Below are positions 21,140 through 33,228 of a DNA stretch of 64,000 bases, piece by piece. Position numbers and translations under genes: made by a program. The DNA comes from Phlebotomus papatasi. Its lineage: Eukaryota > Arthropoda > Insecta > Diptera > Psychodidae. Position 1 is the first letter of the stretch; every line of letters starts with the position of its first letter. The stretch covers positions 44,578,001 through 44,642,000 of the forward strand of contig NC_077222.1 in NCBI RefSeq assembly GCF_024763615.1, given 5' to 3'. The notes below the pieces were generated by a model that did no database searches, was not told the DNA's origin, and was given only the letters and a program-made list of their open reading frames with translations.

Positions 21140-22738
21140 TTTAATTGCCAAGTGCTGGCATCATCACGAATATTAAAACAGAGGGGCAATTTACGAAATA
21201 ACCAGTCAAAATTGACTGGATGGCGAATATGGCGGAGACACATTTGGTGTGGCGAAAAGTGAAATAACCCTAATTAATGCATTTTTCAGTCTGTCTTTAT
21301 TCGCCGAAAAGTAGGCAAAACGCAATTGGCAGGTAATTTATGGCGCGTATTTAAAATTGGGAGTCGTTATAATTTTATAGAACTTGAAGAAGCATTCTAA
21401 TTCTAATTCAAATACCAATATAATTTATATTTTGGTGTAGTTTGTTGAAGATTGAATGGTGTTACTTATATTGCTTCATATCCTTCATATCAAATAAAAG
21501 AAATAAAGCAATATTGGTTTAGTGCAAATATAACTGTTTATATTTTAATTCATTTTTCCAAAATAACGTTGAATTTGTTTTAAATTCTAAATACAATTTA
21601 AACTTTAAATATTAGAATGTTAAAAAATTATTTGGGTATTAAAGATGTCGTCACATATATTTTCTAAGAATTATGATAAATGTTGTAAGTTTGTAAAGAC
21701 CAATTACCTCTCGAGAGTCAGGAGTAGCATCAGAAAAATTGTATTTATTCTGGTAATAAAAATTTGATTCATTTTGTACTTAAACGTGGTAAATGGTACT
21801 TCAAACGTTGCAAATATAATATATTTGATGCGTGTATTTATTGACACGTGGTGGTCTTGAGAAGGTTAATTTGATATCACAATTTTTTTAATATCATTGT
21901 AGAAGTCTTAGCTTGGTGAAATATTGCATGTAAAATTTTAAAATAAACAATATAAGACCTCTAAAATCCCTAAATAGTAATTCCTTTAATCACTGAACTT
22001 TCCCAAAATCTATTTTTCAGAACGCATGAAGTATTTAACGTTTATAAAATTTTAAAATACAATATTTTATTATTATTGTTGTGTCTGGGTATCTTTACTT
22101 AAATGAAATAATGCAAATAAATAACTTTTTCGTAAGATTTTGGTAAAAAAAATCGTACCCGCCGGTCTCGAGCTGGCGGGTGAAATTGTCTTGGTACACC
22201 CAGAAATTCCAGCAGGTACAAGACCCAAAACCTTGTACACCCTCCATTTTTAGCGAGGAGACGCACCTTTTACCGGGTTGGCGAAATTCGCTTCACAGAA
22301 AACATGCAGTAACCAGTCAAAATTTTGACTGGTTAATTTCGTGAATTGCCCCTCTGGATTGGCATCAATTTGGGATTTGAGATATGTCGACGGAGCTCTC
22401 TTGGGAATTATTGCCGATGCAATTCTATCCATAACCATGAAGGTGTCCACATTGAAGAATTGTTGATAGTACTTAATGCTCCAGAAGGAATAATTTTTAA
22501 TACCAGGTGGATTTTCGTCTTCTGGAGGTCGGGACCTCGCAGAATCAGCACTGTATATCAGTTCTTCAAGAACTCTTTCCTGCCTTATACCTGAATTACT
22601 GTTCTTCTCTGGCGAATTGATGCTGATTTGCGCAATTCCTCCCATGCCGCTAGACTGGGTAGTTGTAGTTGGGAAATCCTTGAAGGACAACAGTTCATCT
22701 GAGTCAGTGACATGGTTTTCTTCCTTCTTCACATACAC
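21140..22738 (-). pseudogene. YIPF1/YIPF2-like gene, copy 2: intact N-terminal exon, deleted core
   Basis: On the minus strand, 22738 to about 22355 is open. It encodes an acidic N-terminal region with DSDELLSFKDFPTTT, then NYSFWSIKYYQQFFNVDTFMV and YLKSQIDANP, as in YIPF1/2 proteins. The frame then runs into the AGGGGC transposon (22353-21182). Beyond it only a C-terminal tail remains (about 21140-21181, VLIFVMMPALGN then stop). The segment present in copy 1 as 12325-13249 and 10264-10458 is deleted on both sides of the transposon. The true 5' end was not resolved: the ATG at 22738 is in frame but may lie within an intron, with an acceptor-like AAG just upstream of the acidic region. As it stands this copy cannot encode the Yip1 membrane domain. 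Confidence 0.75.
21182..22353. mobile_element. AGGGGC-ended DNA transposon, copy 2 (no nested insert)
   Basis: Collinear with 10459-12321 minus its nested element. The left flank is now ACAG and the right flank CTGG, unlike the paired CTG of copy 1, which shows deletions next to the element after insertion. Confidence 0.7.
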
Positions 22739-22955
22739 GTAAATATTTTTTCTTATTTACTTTATATCTGACACATGCACTGAATTCCACCCAAAAAAGG
22801 GGAAAGTCCCTCAAGCTGGCCGAAGGTCAGCCGAATGTAGGTTTGTGTCTTGGCTAAAAAAAACCGTTGCAATATTCAATATTTTTTGTATCTAAGCTAA
22901 AAACACTGAGAAAAATTAAAATAAAACCATGAAACCAATTCTATTTATATTTTAC

Positions 22956-23126
22956 CTTTTTCTTCTTTTTTAATTTATCTTGATGAATTTCAAGTAAAGA
23001 TTTATCTCTTTTGTGTTCCTTGTCATACTTTTTCTTAAGTTTTTCCATTGCCTTGTCACGTTCTTTTAATAATTTTTGTTCGAATGTAGTTCTATCGGAA
23101 TTTTTCCCTTTAGATTTTTCCTTCTC
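22956..23126 (-). CDS. Unrecognised lysine-rich coiled-coil exon
   Basis: An open minus-strand segment of 57 codons is bounded by an acceptor-like TAG (23127-23129) and a good donor AAG/GTAAAA at 22954-22956. It encodes a highly charged, probably coiled-coil peptide (FEQKLLKERDKAMEKLKKKY.., ending in a run of lysines). It has codon-like texture and splice sites, but I do not recognise the protein. It lies between the bZIP gene and the YIPF N-terminal exon. It could be an orphaned exon of another minus-strand gene or, less likely, part of a chimeric YIPF transcript, since its phase (0) is compatible. Confidence 0.35.
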
Positions 23127-23327
23127 CTACCTAGACTGCGGAGTGTCCGTCCATGATTTATATATTATATGTATATCAAGTATATAAAATTTGGTGTTTC
23201 AAATGAATGCACATTTATTTATAATATAAATCAATTACATTAAATTAAGAAATGACAGATGTTGAGTTAAAAAATGGTAATAGCTAGCCATTATCCAAAA
23301 TATGCGTAATAATTTCATTTTAAAGTA

Positions 23328-26269
23328 TTACTGAATAGCTTCCTTCAGTTTGATCTCTAATCTTGCCACCTTTTCCTTCAAACGATTCTCCATCGCTACT
23401 AGATGCTGATGTTGCCGTACCAGAGACTCAGCTTCCTGCTCCAAACTCTGTTCCTTCTGCTTTCTGTGAAGTCGTGATCTACGAGATGCCTCGTTGTTCT
23501 TGTTCCTCATTTCCCAATATCGCAAATCCTGTTCTGTCAAGCCTTCTAGCTGCGACGGACTGGGTAGTGAACTATGTGTTTTTGGTGGACGTCCACGCTT
23601 TTTCTTCGGTTGTGGTTCATCAACACTTGATTGATAGGATTGTACACTGCTTGGATTCTCATATAAACTTACACTCAAACGTTTTCGTTTTTGAATGGAT
23701 TTTTCTGATACAGATGGCGAAACAGAAGCTTCTGTTGCAGGGGAGTCTGGCAAATCTACAGGTGATTTTGGCGATGGAATAGGAGTTGCAATAAGTGCAG
23801 TAGTACCCTCTATCTCCTGAGAAACAGAAAAATTTACCATTACAATTGAATATTGTGTAAGGATAAAAAATAATTTACCTGATTACAAATGAAATTTATT
23901 AAGTCAAAATCATTTTGCTCCAAATTTAGAGTCTCCTCAATTATATCAGGGGTATTCATCGTCTGCTGTTGTTCATAATCTAAAACAGATTTCACTTTGG
24001 CAGGTACTGGATTAGTATTCAGTTTTGAAAGTTCACTCTTGTAGTGTCGCATCCTGTTGCTTTTTTTCTCTTCTTTCCTATTACTTGTCCTGGTAATAGT
24101 CAACTTTAAAGGTACAGTGGAAATTGAATTTGAAACGTCGCTTCGTTTCTGCTCACTTAATTCAAAAGACTGAACTTCTTCAATAGCAGGTGCCTTAATT
24201 TCAGGTATCATAAAGTTGATCGCCTCTATTGGGTTACACAATTTAAAATCATCCGTGATAGTAGATAAGCAGCTTATCCTTTCCACAGTTTCATTTAATC
24301 GTTTCACTGATTGGCACCTTTCCATGCTGTCCAATTCTGAATCAGTTACTTTTGTCTCACAGTACAATTTGTTTAAATCAACTTCTCCAGATTTCATATA
24401 ATTATCATCTACTGTATCCTCTTCTTTCTTAATCAATATTTCATTGTAGCTATTCACTGTCTCCAAATTGGTATCCTCATCAATAAAACTGACAATTTTC
24501 GAAGCATCACTGACCATTGTATCTCTGTAAAGTACACTATTGTCCGTTGTAATATAACCATCGTCAAAATCATCATATGAATCCTCGCACAGTTTTAATT
24601 TTGTTTCTCTTGATATAGAGTATGAGTGATCACTGGGCGACTTGTGTGACTGACTGATATGAAGATGTGCATTGGCAAGACACATGGTTTCTTCCTTTTG
24701 TGACAATGGCATCGTTAGCTCTTCACCATCGACATACCACGAATATGATGTCTCGCAATTGTTAGATAAGCCCAGGGGCATCAATGGTGAGTTTTTCATA
24801 CTCACTGGAGATTCTGGGCTATGCTGATCAATTGGTGAATATTCCATCGCAGGACAATCCAAAAATAACTCCCCCCACGGATTTGGTGACATTGCCAGAG
24901 ATTTCTGCTGGTACAGCATTTGTTGGGTATTTGTATCGTCTTTGATGTTACTGCAAAACTGTGTTGACGCCTTACTATCCAAGATCGTGTGTCCTATTGC
25001 GGACCTTTTTTGTTGAGTTGATGTTGTTGATGTGTTGCTTGTAATATTGATCGACTCTTCTTCAGAAATCGACGTAAAATTAAATTCAGCGTCTATATTG
25101 TAAACAAACGACAAAAAAAATTAGTCAGAAACCACTGCAAATTTGGAAACAATTTTGTTATTACTTTTACTGTTATTATTGTTTAATTAAAACTAATTAT
25201 TTTAGGAAAACAAACCCGATATCGTTCACGTTTTATCGACAAATAGCGAATGAAACACTTGTTCAAGCTATTTATACGCCAAAGTAACCGGTAGTTCTTT
25301 CTCTTTCAACAGTTGCTATAATAGTTCATTTGCAAGAAAGAGACAAACTGCTTTTTCACATTACATATAACCTACACAACTAATATTTACCCCTTCACAA
25401 TACCATCATCTTTGATCATTGTATTTTAACACATATTCCCGCATATTTCAGAACACGATTTAACATGTCCAATTCATGACTCACTCATGCTCTTCCTTTG
25501 CTTGGAATGTTTGCGCCGATACTGAACACGTTACAACATGTACAATTTAGATTGGGATAGCAATAGGGTTTGCAGCTTCTTTATCCCTTTTGGAGTGTAT
25601 ATATAGGGAACAGATTCTGATTTAAAAAATTATCTCAGTCAGTCGACTATTACTAATGTCCTACATGTGAATTTAAGTTAAAACTTTAAATATACACAAC
25701 GGCTTGTCATGCAATTCAAATAGATCTCTATCGAAACTTTTAAATTAAATTTATCATTTTATAAAATGAATTTCTAAAATAATTTCCTACAGTACTACGA
25801 CATAAAATATAAATAAAGATTTAAATATCATACCTCTACACATAATCGGTGTATTCAGCGCTTCACCTATATTGGCTGGATTCAAAACATCGAATATTTG
25901 GAGACCGGGTTTGGCGGCGGAATTGATGGACATATCCGTCGCCATGTTGGACAATCCTGTTAAATGCATATTTTGGCTCTGAGCACTCAGATGATCTTCC
26001 TGCATACAGTGGTTTAATGGGTTTAATTCGTTTTTTGGGACTATCAGAGCCCAGGGATTTATTGAACCGTGCTCTCTTGGTATTATGAAGAATTCCTCTT
26101 GATCGACCTTCTGCTGAAGCAAAAATTTGTCTTGATTGTGATCGATACTGATTGCCGAATGGCATATACTGCGTGTCTCTTTCAAGGATTTCAGTGTTTC
26201 CGAGGATGAGTTCTCGCCATGATGGGCAACTGCTGACTCCGTACTGTACGGGAGACATTTTAAACGGGA
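23328..26269 (-). CDS. bZIP transcription factor (family not resolved)
   Basis: Exons in transcription order are 26269-25834, 25092-23879 and 23816-23328. The joins are in phase: R/D codon split, then NQ/EIEG. The C-terminus holds a bZIP: an AT-hook-like KKKRGRPPK, a basic region RNKNNEASRRSRLHRKQKE, then a leucine-zipper-like heptad region to the stop. The upstream ~550 residues are Ser/Thr/acid-rich with no clear fold, as in activation domains. NNEASRRSR in the basic region implies sequence-specific DNA binding as a dimer in the nucleus. It is not the C/EBP, Jun/Fos, CREB or ATF4 pattern I know, and I did not assign an orthologue. Exon 26269 begins in phase 0 after a TTTCAG acceptor, so the start codon must lie upstream. 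A candidate is 27230-27123. Confidence 0.8.
25093..25833 (-). other. Intron of the bZIP gene
   Basis: Bounded by GTATGA at 25833 and ..ATATAG at 25093 (minus strand). Contains no recognised feature. Confidence 0.7.
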
Positions 26270-27122
26270 CTGAAAAGAAAGGTAATATTGCATTATGTAA
26301 TGTTTGTTTTTTCAAATTGTAGTATATACCAGATGGGATGGGTATTATAGGGTGAAAAGTAAGGTTAGGGCAATTGGGTGGAATTTATAACAAAAGGAAT
26401 AGAAGGGGAAATGAGAGACCAGACGATATATGGCGTAGAAGAAGGTTGTAAAGAGTGAAGGGAAGAAATAAAGAGAATTGAAGTGAAAGGAAGGGATTCT
26501 ACACAAATTATATACTTAAATCCTGTTAGACACTTACATACAATCCGCCGTTAAGTTCTAATGAAATTTTAAAGCCTTTAGCGACAGCGCCAACAAGTGA
26601 GCCGAGAATTTGTATCTCTCAACCTACAAATAAAAAAAAAAACAATATTTAAAAACACATTTTATTTCAAAAAAGAAAAAAATTGCTGTATCATTTCTTG
26701 CATTTCATTCCCACATTATCAGTTAAATTATAATAGAACGGGATAGCAACAGTTCGTATATATCGAGCTGATGAGGGGAATCTCGATAATGACGTCATTG
26801 CGGCAGTCATATTGTTGTGAAATTCATGTTCGATTTCGCTTAGAAGAGGATTTTTCTTTCTTTTTTATAGAATTCAATAAATTTTATATTGACTTACTCA
26901 ATGCGTTTCTTACTCGAAAAACGCCCTTTCTTTTAAAAACATTATACTACACTTTTCACAAATAAAAGGAAGAATATTCTCAGTTAACTTTGAACCACAA
27001 AAAAAGCCACAAAATCAGGGGATTTGCCGGAATCACTGTCCGATGAGAATATTTAATTGAATATTTTCAAAAATCTTTAGGAAAATTTCCACAATAATTA
27101 CTTAATTTTCAAATTTAACTAC
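26270..27122. other. Probable intron or 5' region of the bZIP gene
   Basis: No further exon was recognised. It contains A-rich stretches near 26630 and a short non-conserved plus-strand frame at 26771. Confidence 0.4.
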
Positions 27123-27230
27123 CATGTACGCACTATGAGAAGAGTTTACGTCTTGTACACTCGGACTTTCTGTTAAAATGAGTTCTCCTCTATGAAGCTC
27201 AAGTCTCGTGACTGGCTCAAATTCATCGAC
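27123..27230 (-). CDS. Candidate upstream exon of the bZIP gene
   Basis: A 36-codon open minus-strand segment (VDEFEPVTRLELHRGELI..) lies between GCGTAG (acceptor-like) and ATG/GTAGTT (donor-like). It ends in phase 0, as needed to join exon 26269. The acceptor lacks a good pyrimidine tract and no start codon is present in it, so it remains a candidate only. Confidence 0.3.
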
Positions 27231-27525
27231 CTACGCACACTTTTTCAACTTTCAGCCAATCATCGTATACATTTCCCTTAGATGACATCATTTTCATCCA
27301 ATGAAAATATGTATTTATAAATAGGGGAATCCTCAGGTTTTATTAAAAATCGATTAACATTCATTGGAGGGGACAGTGTACGAGTGGTAAGAAAAAAAAT
27401 CTGCTCTAAAAACCGCAATTCTTAAGCGAATTTCCCAATGAAAATCACATGAGAATACTTCAAATAATTCCACTAATCAAATAATATCATTAGTGAAATA
27501 TTTTTTTGGAAAACTTCACCAAAAA

Positions 27526-30500
27526 GGGACAGATAATCCTAACCGGGTTATGTAGGTGAGATTCTTAACGTGAGCCAACTCGGAGTGTATGCAAATTCGA
27601 TTTAGAGCTGAAGTTGGGAGACGCCATTCAGTTATCTTGAATCAAATTCGTGAAATTATACAAATTTTGTATTTAAACCAAAATATCAAGGATTTGGATG
27701 AACTGACAGAAAAGTGATATATGGGTGAAATGTAGACCAGAATGTTCTCTATAATTTTCCCATAGAACATGATCTCATCGATTACTCAGAAGTCAAGATA
27801 AGCGAGGTTTTTTGTTCCTTAACTTGTTTTTTCATCCAGAGTGCCTCAAGTAGTGATTTGTTGAACTTCAACTATATCAAAGAAATGTTGTCTTTTAGTG
27901 GGACTTTCCATTTAAAACCCTATTAGGTGAGATTCTTAACAATCTCACCTACTATAATCCTAACAAAATTTCATGTCGTCCGATCGACCTCAAACTTGGC
28001 CAAAATGTGTTTCAGCACTTCCTGATCACGAATATATATGTGGCTAATTTACGTTCCCGGCCGGCCGCTCTTTGGAGCTTAATAGCTCCTAAACTAAAAA
28101 AGATATCGACTTGCGGTTTTCGGCAAAGGTTATATATCGGGTGAAAATTGCAACTTGGTGCATTGACCCCCCACCCCCCACCCCTCCTTCCGCCATTTTG
28201 AAGACCCCCCTTTTTTTGTTTTCTCAATAGCTCCGCCCCTATGGCATCGAGCGGGCTCAAATTTTAGTATGTTATAGCTGGGCCTTAGAGCTTTCCATCA
28301 ATACCAAACTTAAGGTCCCCCGACCCCCCTGACCCGAGCTATAAGGGTCCAAAAAAAAATTTCTTAAAATGGCCATAACTTCGGTTCTAATTGTCAGAAT
28401 TTAAAAAGTGAGGGCTTTTTGGAAAGCTCTCATGAAATGCCACTTCCCCTTCTAACATCGCAAGTTCATAAAACCACCGCTAGGGGCGCTATTATTAAAA
28501 AGAAAATTTTTAAATCTTAAAAGTTAAATAACTCAAAAATTCCATTGTGCATCGGGCTGAAATTTTAGTATGTTGTAGCCGTTGATTATACCTATCAAAC
28601 AAAAAAAACCTTAAGTCGATCTAAAATCCCTGACCCGAGCTATAAGGGGTCAAAGTTCGAACATTGACCGGCCTCTATCTCCGGTTCTAACTAACATAGC
28701 GGCCTAAATTTTACCTTTTTGGTTTCGTCTCGATGAGTACTTTCAGATGGAAGTTCAAAAAGTCACCACAGGTGGCGCTGCACTTTTCTCAAAAACGACA
28801 TTGTGCAAGTTAATGAAATTTTAGTATGTTGTAGTCCAGTCTAAGACGTTTCCAAAATGGTGCAAATGTGCGCTGTGGTTAAAATAGAACCGGAGATATG
28901 AAGGGTCAAAGTTCACGAAATTCAAAAAATCATATCTCCGGTTCTATGTGACCGATTTTGATGAGTGAGGGCTTAAACGAAAGATCTCACCAAATGCTAC
29001 AACTTTCTAGAATATTTGAACTTCGTGGGACCAACACCAGGGGCGCCACAGTCGAAAAACCAATTTCAATATCACATAACCTCAATTATCTCGACTGTCG
29101 CTGAACCGATTTTGATGATTACTTCGACATAATTGTAGAGCACATTTGTCTCTACATTTCGTCCATTAATCATTTTCTTCTCAGACTACGCTATCACTCC
29201 GATTTTGCCGTTTAAGTGTGAAAAAATTGATTTTTCCCATAACAACTCTTTGAAATCACTCAGATGCCAATTTGACTGCCTCTACTCCACAAAGACACTT
29301 AAAATATGGTTTTAAATGGAAAGTCCCACAAAATACAACATTTCTTTGATATAGTTGAAGTTCAACAAATCACTACTTGAGGCACTCTGGATGAAAAAAC
29401 AAGTTAAGGAACAAAAAACCTCGCTTATCTTGGCTTCTGAGTAATCGATGAGATCATGTTCTATAGGAAAATTATAGAGTACATTCTGGTCTACATTTCA
29501 CCCATATATCACTTTTGTGCCAGTTCATCCAAATCCTTGATATTTTGGTTTAAATACAAAATTTGTATAATTTCACGAATTTGATTCAAGATAATTGAAT
29601 GGCGACTCACAATTTCAGCTCTAAATCGAATTTGCATGCACTCCGAGTTAGCTCACGTTAAGAATCTCACCTACATAACCCGGTTAGGATTATCTGTCCC
29701 TTTTAAGTGTCTTGCTGGAGTAGAGGCAGTCAAATTGGCATCTGAGTGATTTCAAAGCGTTATTATCGGAAAAATCAATTTTTTCACACTTAAACGGCAA
29801 AATCTGAGTGATAGCGTGCGTAGTCTGAGTGGAAAATGATGTATGGAAGAAGTATAGAGACAAATGTGCTCTACAATTATGTCGAAGTAATCATCAAAAT
29901 CGGTTCAGCGACAGTCGAGATAATTGAGGTTATGTGATATTGAAATTGGTTTTTCGACTGTGGCGACCCTGGTGTTGGTCCCACGAAGTTCAAATATTCT
30001 AGAAAGTTGTAGCATTTGGTGAGATCTTTCGTTTAAGCCCTAATTCATCAAAATCGGTCAAATAGAACCGGAGATATGTTTAATTTTTTGAATTTTGTGA
30101 AGTTGACCCCTCATATCTCCGGTTCTGTTTTAACCACAGCGCACATTTGCACCATTTTGGAAACGTCTTAGACTGGACTACAACATACTAAAATTTCATT
30201 AACTTGCACAATGCCGTTTTTGAGAAAAGTGACTTTGAATTTCGATGAATTTTGACGCTATCGCAGCGCCACCTGTGGTGACTTTTTGAACTTCCATCTG
30301 AAAGGGCTCATTGAGACGAAACCAAAAAGGTAAAATTTAGGTCGCTATGTTAGTTAGAACCGGAGATAGAGGCCGGTCAATGTTCGAACTTTGACCCCTT
30401 ATAGCTCGGGTCAGGGGTTTTAGATCGACTTAAGGTTGTTTTTTGTTTGATAGGTATAATCAACGGCTACAACATACTAAAATTTCAGCCCGATGCACAA

Positions 30501-31125
30501 TGGAATTTTTGAGTTATTTAACTTATAAGATTTAAAAATTTTCTTTTTAATAATAGCGCCCCTAGCGGTGGTTTTATGAACTTTCGATGTTAGAAAGGGA
30601 AGTGGTATTTCAGGAGAGCTTTCCAAAAAGCCCTCACTTTTTAAATTCTGACAATTAGAACCGGAGTTATGGCCATTTTAAGAAATTTTTTTTGGACCCT
30701 TATAGCTCGGGTCAGGGGGGTCGGGGGACCTTAAGTTTGGTATTGATGGAAAGCTCTAAGGTCCAGCTATAACATACTAAAATTTGAGCCCGCTCGATGC
30801 CATAGGGGCGGAGCTATTGAGAAAACAAAAAAAGGGTGGTCTTCAAAATGGCGGAAGGAGGGGTGGGGGGTGGGGGGTCAATGCACCAAGTTGCAATTTT
30901 CACCCGATATATAACCTTTGCCGAAAACCGCAAGTCGATATCTTTTTTAGTTTAGGAGCTATTAAGCTCCAAAGAGCGGCCGGCCGGCCGGGAACGTAAA
31001 TTAGCCACATATATATTCGTGATCAGGAAGTGCTGAAACACGTTTTGGCCAAGTTTGAGGTCGATCGGACGACATGAAATTTTGTTAGGATTATAGTAGG
31101 TGAGATTGTTAAGAATCTCACCTAA
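27526..31125 (+). mobile_element. HINE/Helentron-like element, copy 2 (outer, split by copy 3)
   Basis: Starts GGGACAGATAATCC, ends AATCTCACCTAA followed by T. Its two halves (27526-27922 and 29701-31125) are separated by another copy in the opposite orientation. Without the insert its length is 1822 bp. The right half carries the GGCC run near 30976-30991 and the palindromic end. Confidence 0.75.
27923..29700 (-). mobile_element. HINE/Helentron-like element, copy 3 (nested in copy 2)
   Basis: Full-length reversed copy (TTAGGTGAG.. to ..CTGTCCC). The host sequence, CCCTATTTTAAGTG in copy 4, is split between A and T. Boundaries are consistent with no target duplication if the element ends in CTAA, or with at most a 2-bp AA/TT duplication. 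Confidence 0.75.
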
Positions 31126-31440
31126 TAATCTTAAGCTATATTATCAAAAAAAAAAGAAAAGAAATCCGATTTAAAAGAAATTATTAAAATCAGAAACATA
31201 TATTTCGGTTTTTTTTAGATCATCATGAAATCTCATGACTGAGTACTGCATTAGTAAGTTCAGACAAAAATATATATTCAATAATATCTTTAATTGTGAG
31301 TAAATTATAAACAGAACAAAATTTAATGAAACAGAGTTTAACATAATCACGAGCAGTCGACGAAAACTTTTTATTGTTTATAAATGACTATAATTTTTTC
31401 TGTGGTGTTTTTTATTCGATGTGACACATTTGATATTGAG
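31126..31440. other. Intergenic upstream of gene C
   Basis: No feature was seen other than AT-rich promoter-proximal DNA. Confidence 0.5.
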
Positions 31441-31448
31441 TATATAAA
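31441..31448 (+). promoter_or_regulatory. TATA box of gene C
   Basis: TATATAAA lies 67 bp before the ATG at 31508. Confidence 0.65.
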
Positions 31449-31507
31449 GGAATGTGAAATTGCATGAACGCTTCATTTTAAAAGTTTTCGTGAAGAGGTC
31501 AAGAAGA

Positions 31508-32984
31508 ATGAAGAGACTTATTTTACAAGGAATTTCTTTAGCGCTTTTTTTTCTAAGTACCTCATCGTACGACAATAACTATGTTGAGGAAATTTACAAG
31601 TGGAAACGCGTGGAGTACGAGAACTTACCAAAACCAGGTATGTGATCATAATATCAGTTCTTGGGATATTGCAGTAATAAATGTATAATTTTTAGCAAAT
31701 TCCCTGGTCGGACCGTACAGGTATTATATCCCGGAGAATATTGACATAATGGGAATGGGTTATCACTCAGCCAGTGGGTTAATGCTCGTGGCAGTGGGCC
31801 GATTAAGGCCTGGAACTCCGGCAACAGCAGCTGCATTTTGTGCAAAAAAATATAAATCAGGATCGAGTCCTAAATTATGGGCATTTCCAGATTATGAAAC
31901 AAATGCTCTCAGGGATTCAGATTTTTATAATAAATTGAATAGAAGAAAGAGAAAAGCGGCGAATTCGCAAAGTAATTCTGATATTGATGGTCGTCATTAC
32001 GATCAACAAAAGCTTACATATCAAAAACCGGAAACAACTTTTTTGGCAAGTTCAGAGAAATTCAGGATTATTTCCGTATATCAAATGAATGTTGATGAAA
32101 AGTGCCATAGAGTATTTTTTGTGGACGTTGGAGTTTTAGATTATTTTCTAAATGGAACTAATGTAATTCAGAAACCAGCTCTTCTTGTTTACGATCTCCC
32201 TCCTGATGGATGTGAAAGCCGCAAGTTTCGATTAATTCGGAGAGTTGAAATTCCAGATAGAGTTGCCAGCCATAATCCTTTTGGAATTCTTTATACCACT
32301 ATAGATTATCAATCGGAAAATTGCGATGATCTCTACCTTTATATAATGAATTTTGATTCATATTTAATAGTTTACGACTACAAAAGGAATGATTTTTGGC
32401 ATTTCACAAATCATCCTACATTTCAGCCTATTACTGCTGAATCCTTCTTTGTGTATGAAAAAACTTTACACTATCAATTGCTAGAAGGCCTGATGTCTGT
32501 GGCTCTTGGATATCCAGATAGATATGGAGATCGTACAGCTTATTATCTAACAGGTGCAAGTACAGCCCAATTTGCTGTATCTACGAGAATTCTAAAAGAT
32601 AAAAGAAAATCTCTTACGCATTACAATTTAGATGATTTCAGATTAGTTGGTTATAGAGGATGCCTGAGCAATGCTGGAAAGATGGCTGTAGATTATACTT
32701 ACGGAGTTATATTTTATGCTGAGCGTCAATCAAATAGAATCAGATGTTGGAATATGAATAAACCTCTTAATCCTGATAATCTCGGCGTGGTTTTTGAGTC
32801 CGACAAGATCCAATATCCTTTGACAATCTTTAAGGATTCACGAGGTTATATATGGTTTAATTCCTGCAGATTGCCTGTTTTGGTTTTCACCAACACATCA
32901 TTGGATCTTAATGAAGTGAACAATAGATTTTTTAGGATTAAAGTTCGTGACGCGATTCGCGGAACAGTATGTGAAAATAATTAG
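31508..32984 (+). CDS. Yellow/MRJP family secreted protein, gene C
   Basis: Exons are 31508-31637 and 31696-32984, 472 residues. The phase-1 intron is at the same codon as in genes A, B, D and E (LPKP/ANSL). The ATG at 31508 gives a signal peptide (MKRLILQGISLALFFL) and matches paralogue length; an upstream in-frame start exists but adds an Arg/Lys-rich stretch. Motifs are VEEIYKW, VGPYRYYIPENID, GMGYHSASGLMLV, VDEKCHRVFFVDVG, IDYQSENCDDLYLYIMN, RTAYYLTGASTAQFAVST, RIRCWNMNKPLNPDNLGVV and IRGTVCENN. The loop after FPDYETNAL is short and basic (NRRKRKAAN..). It is most like gene B in sequence. AATAAA follows at 32993. Confidence 0.93.
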
Positions 32985-33152
32985 AAATTTATAATAAATT
33001 TTGTATGTTTGTCTACATTTCTTTTAAATTTCATATTGTTGCTAAAAAGAAGTCAAAGAACTTCCTCAACTCCTCCCTTCAAGTTTTCTAATTAAATTCA
33101 AATTTCATCTCATTGGACACACACCGCGTGAACAGAGAAAAAGAGCTTCTTG

Positions 33153-33159
33153 TATAAAT
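33153..33159 (+). promoter_or_regulatory. TATA-like box of gene D
   Basis: TATAAAT lies 76 bp before the ATG at 33229. Confidence 0.5.
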
Positions 33160-33228
33160 TCAAATTTCATCCAAATTTTATTCAGTTGGTTTTCTTCATT
33201 CCTATAGAGAGTTTCTCTTGTGTTAATA

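Larger units (their letters stand above)
14005..22459. repeat. ~10-kb duplicated segment, copy 2
   Basis: Collinear with 3161-13504. Relative to copy 1 it has one extra MITE (20305-20538), lacks the 689-bp and 144-bp inserts, has one fewer tandem unit in the family-2 repeat, and has two deletions that abut the AGGGGC transposon. It passes at about 22460 into sequence for which copy 1 is hidden by the gap. Confidence 0.9.

Noticed and set aside
22346..22594. A plus-strand frame opposite the YIPF N-terminal exon
   Set aside because: Antisense shadow of the recognisable minus-strand YIPF coding sequence.
30784..30999. A Gly/Arg-rich open frame (starting MSPLDAIGAELL) found in four HINE copies, on both strands of the window
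   Set aside because: It recurs only because the element recurs. It overlaps the purine-rich tract and the GGCC microsatellite, has no start context, and its end varies with microsatellite length.
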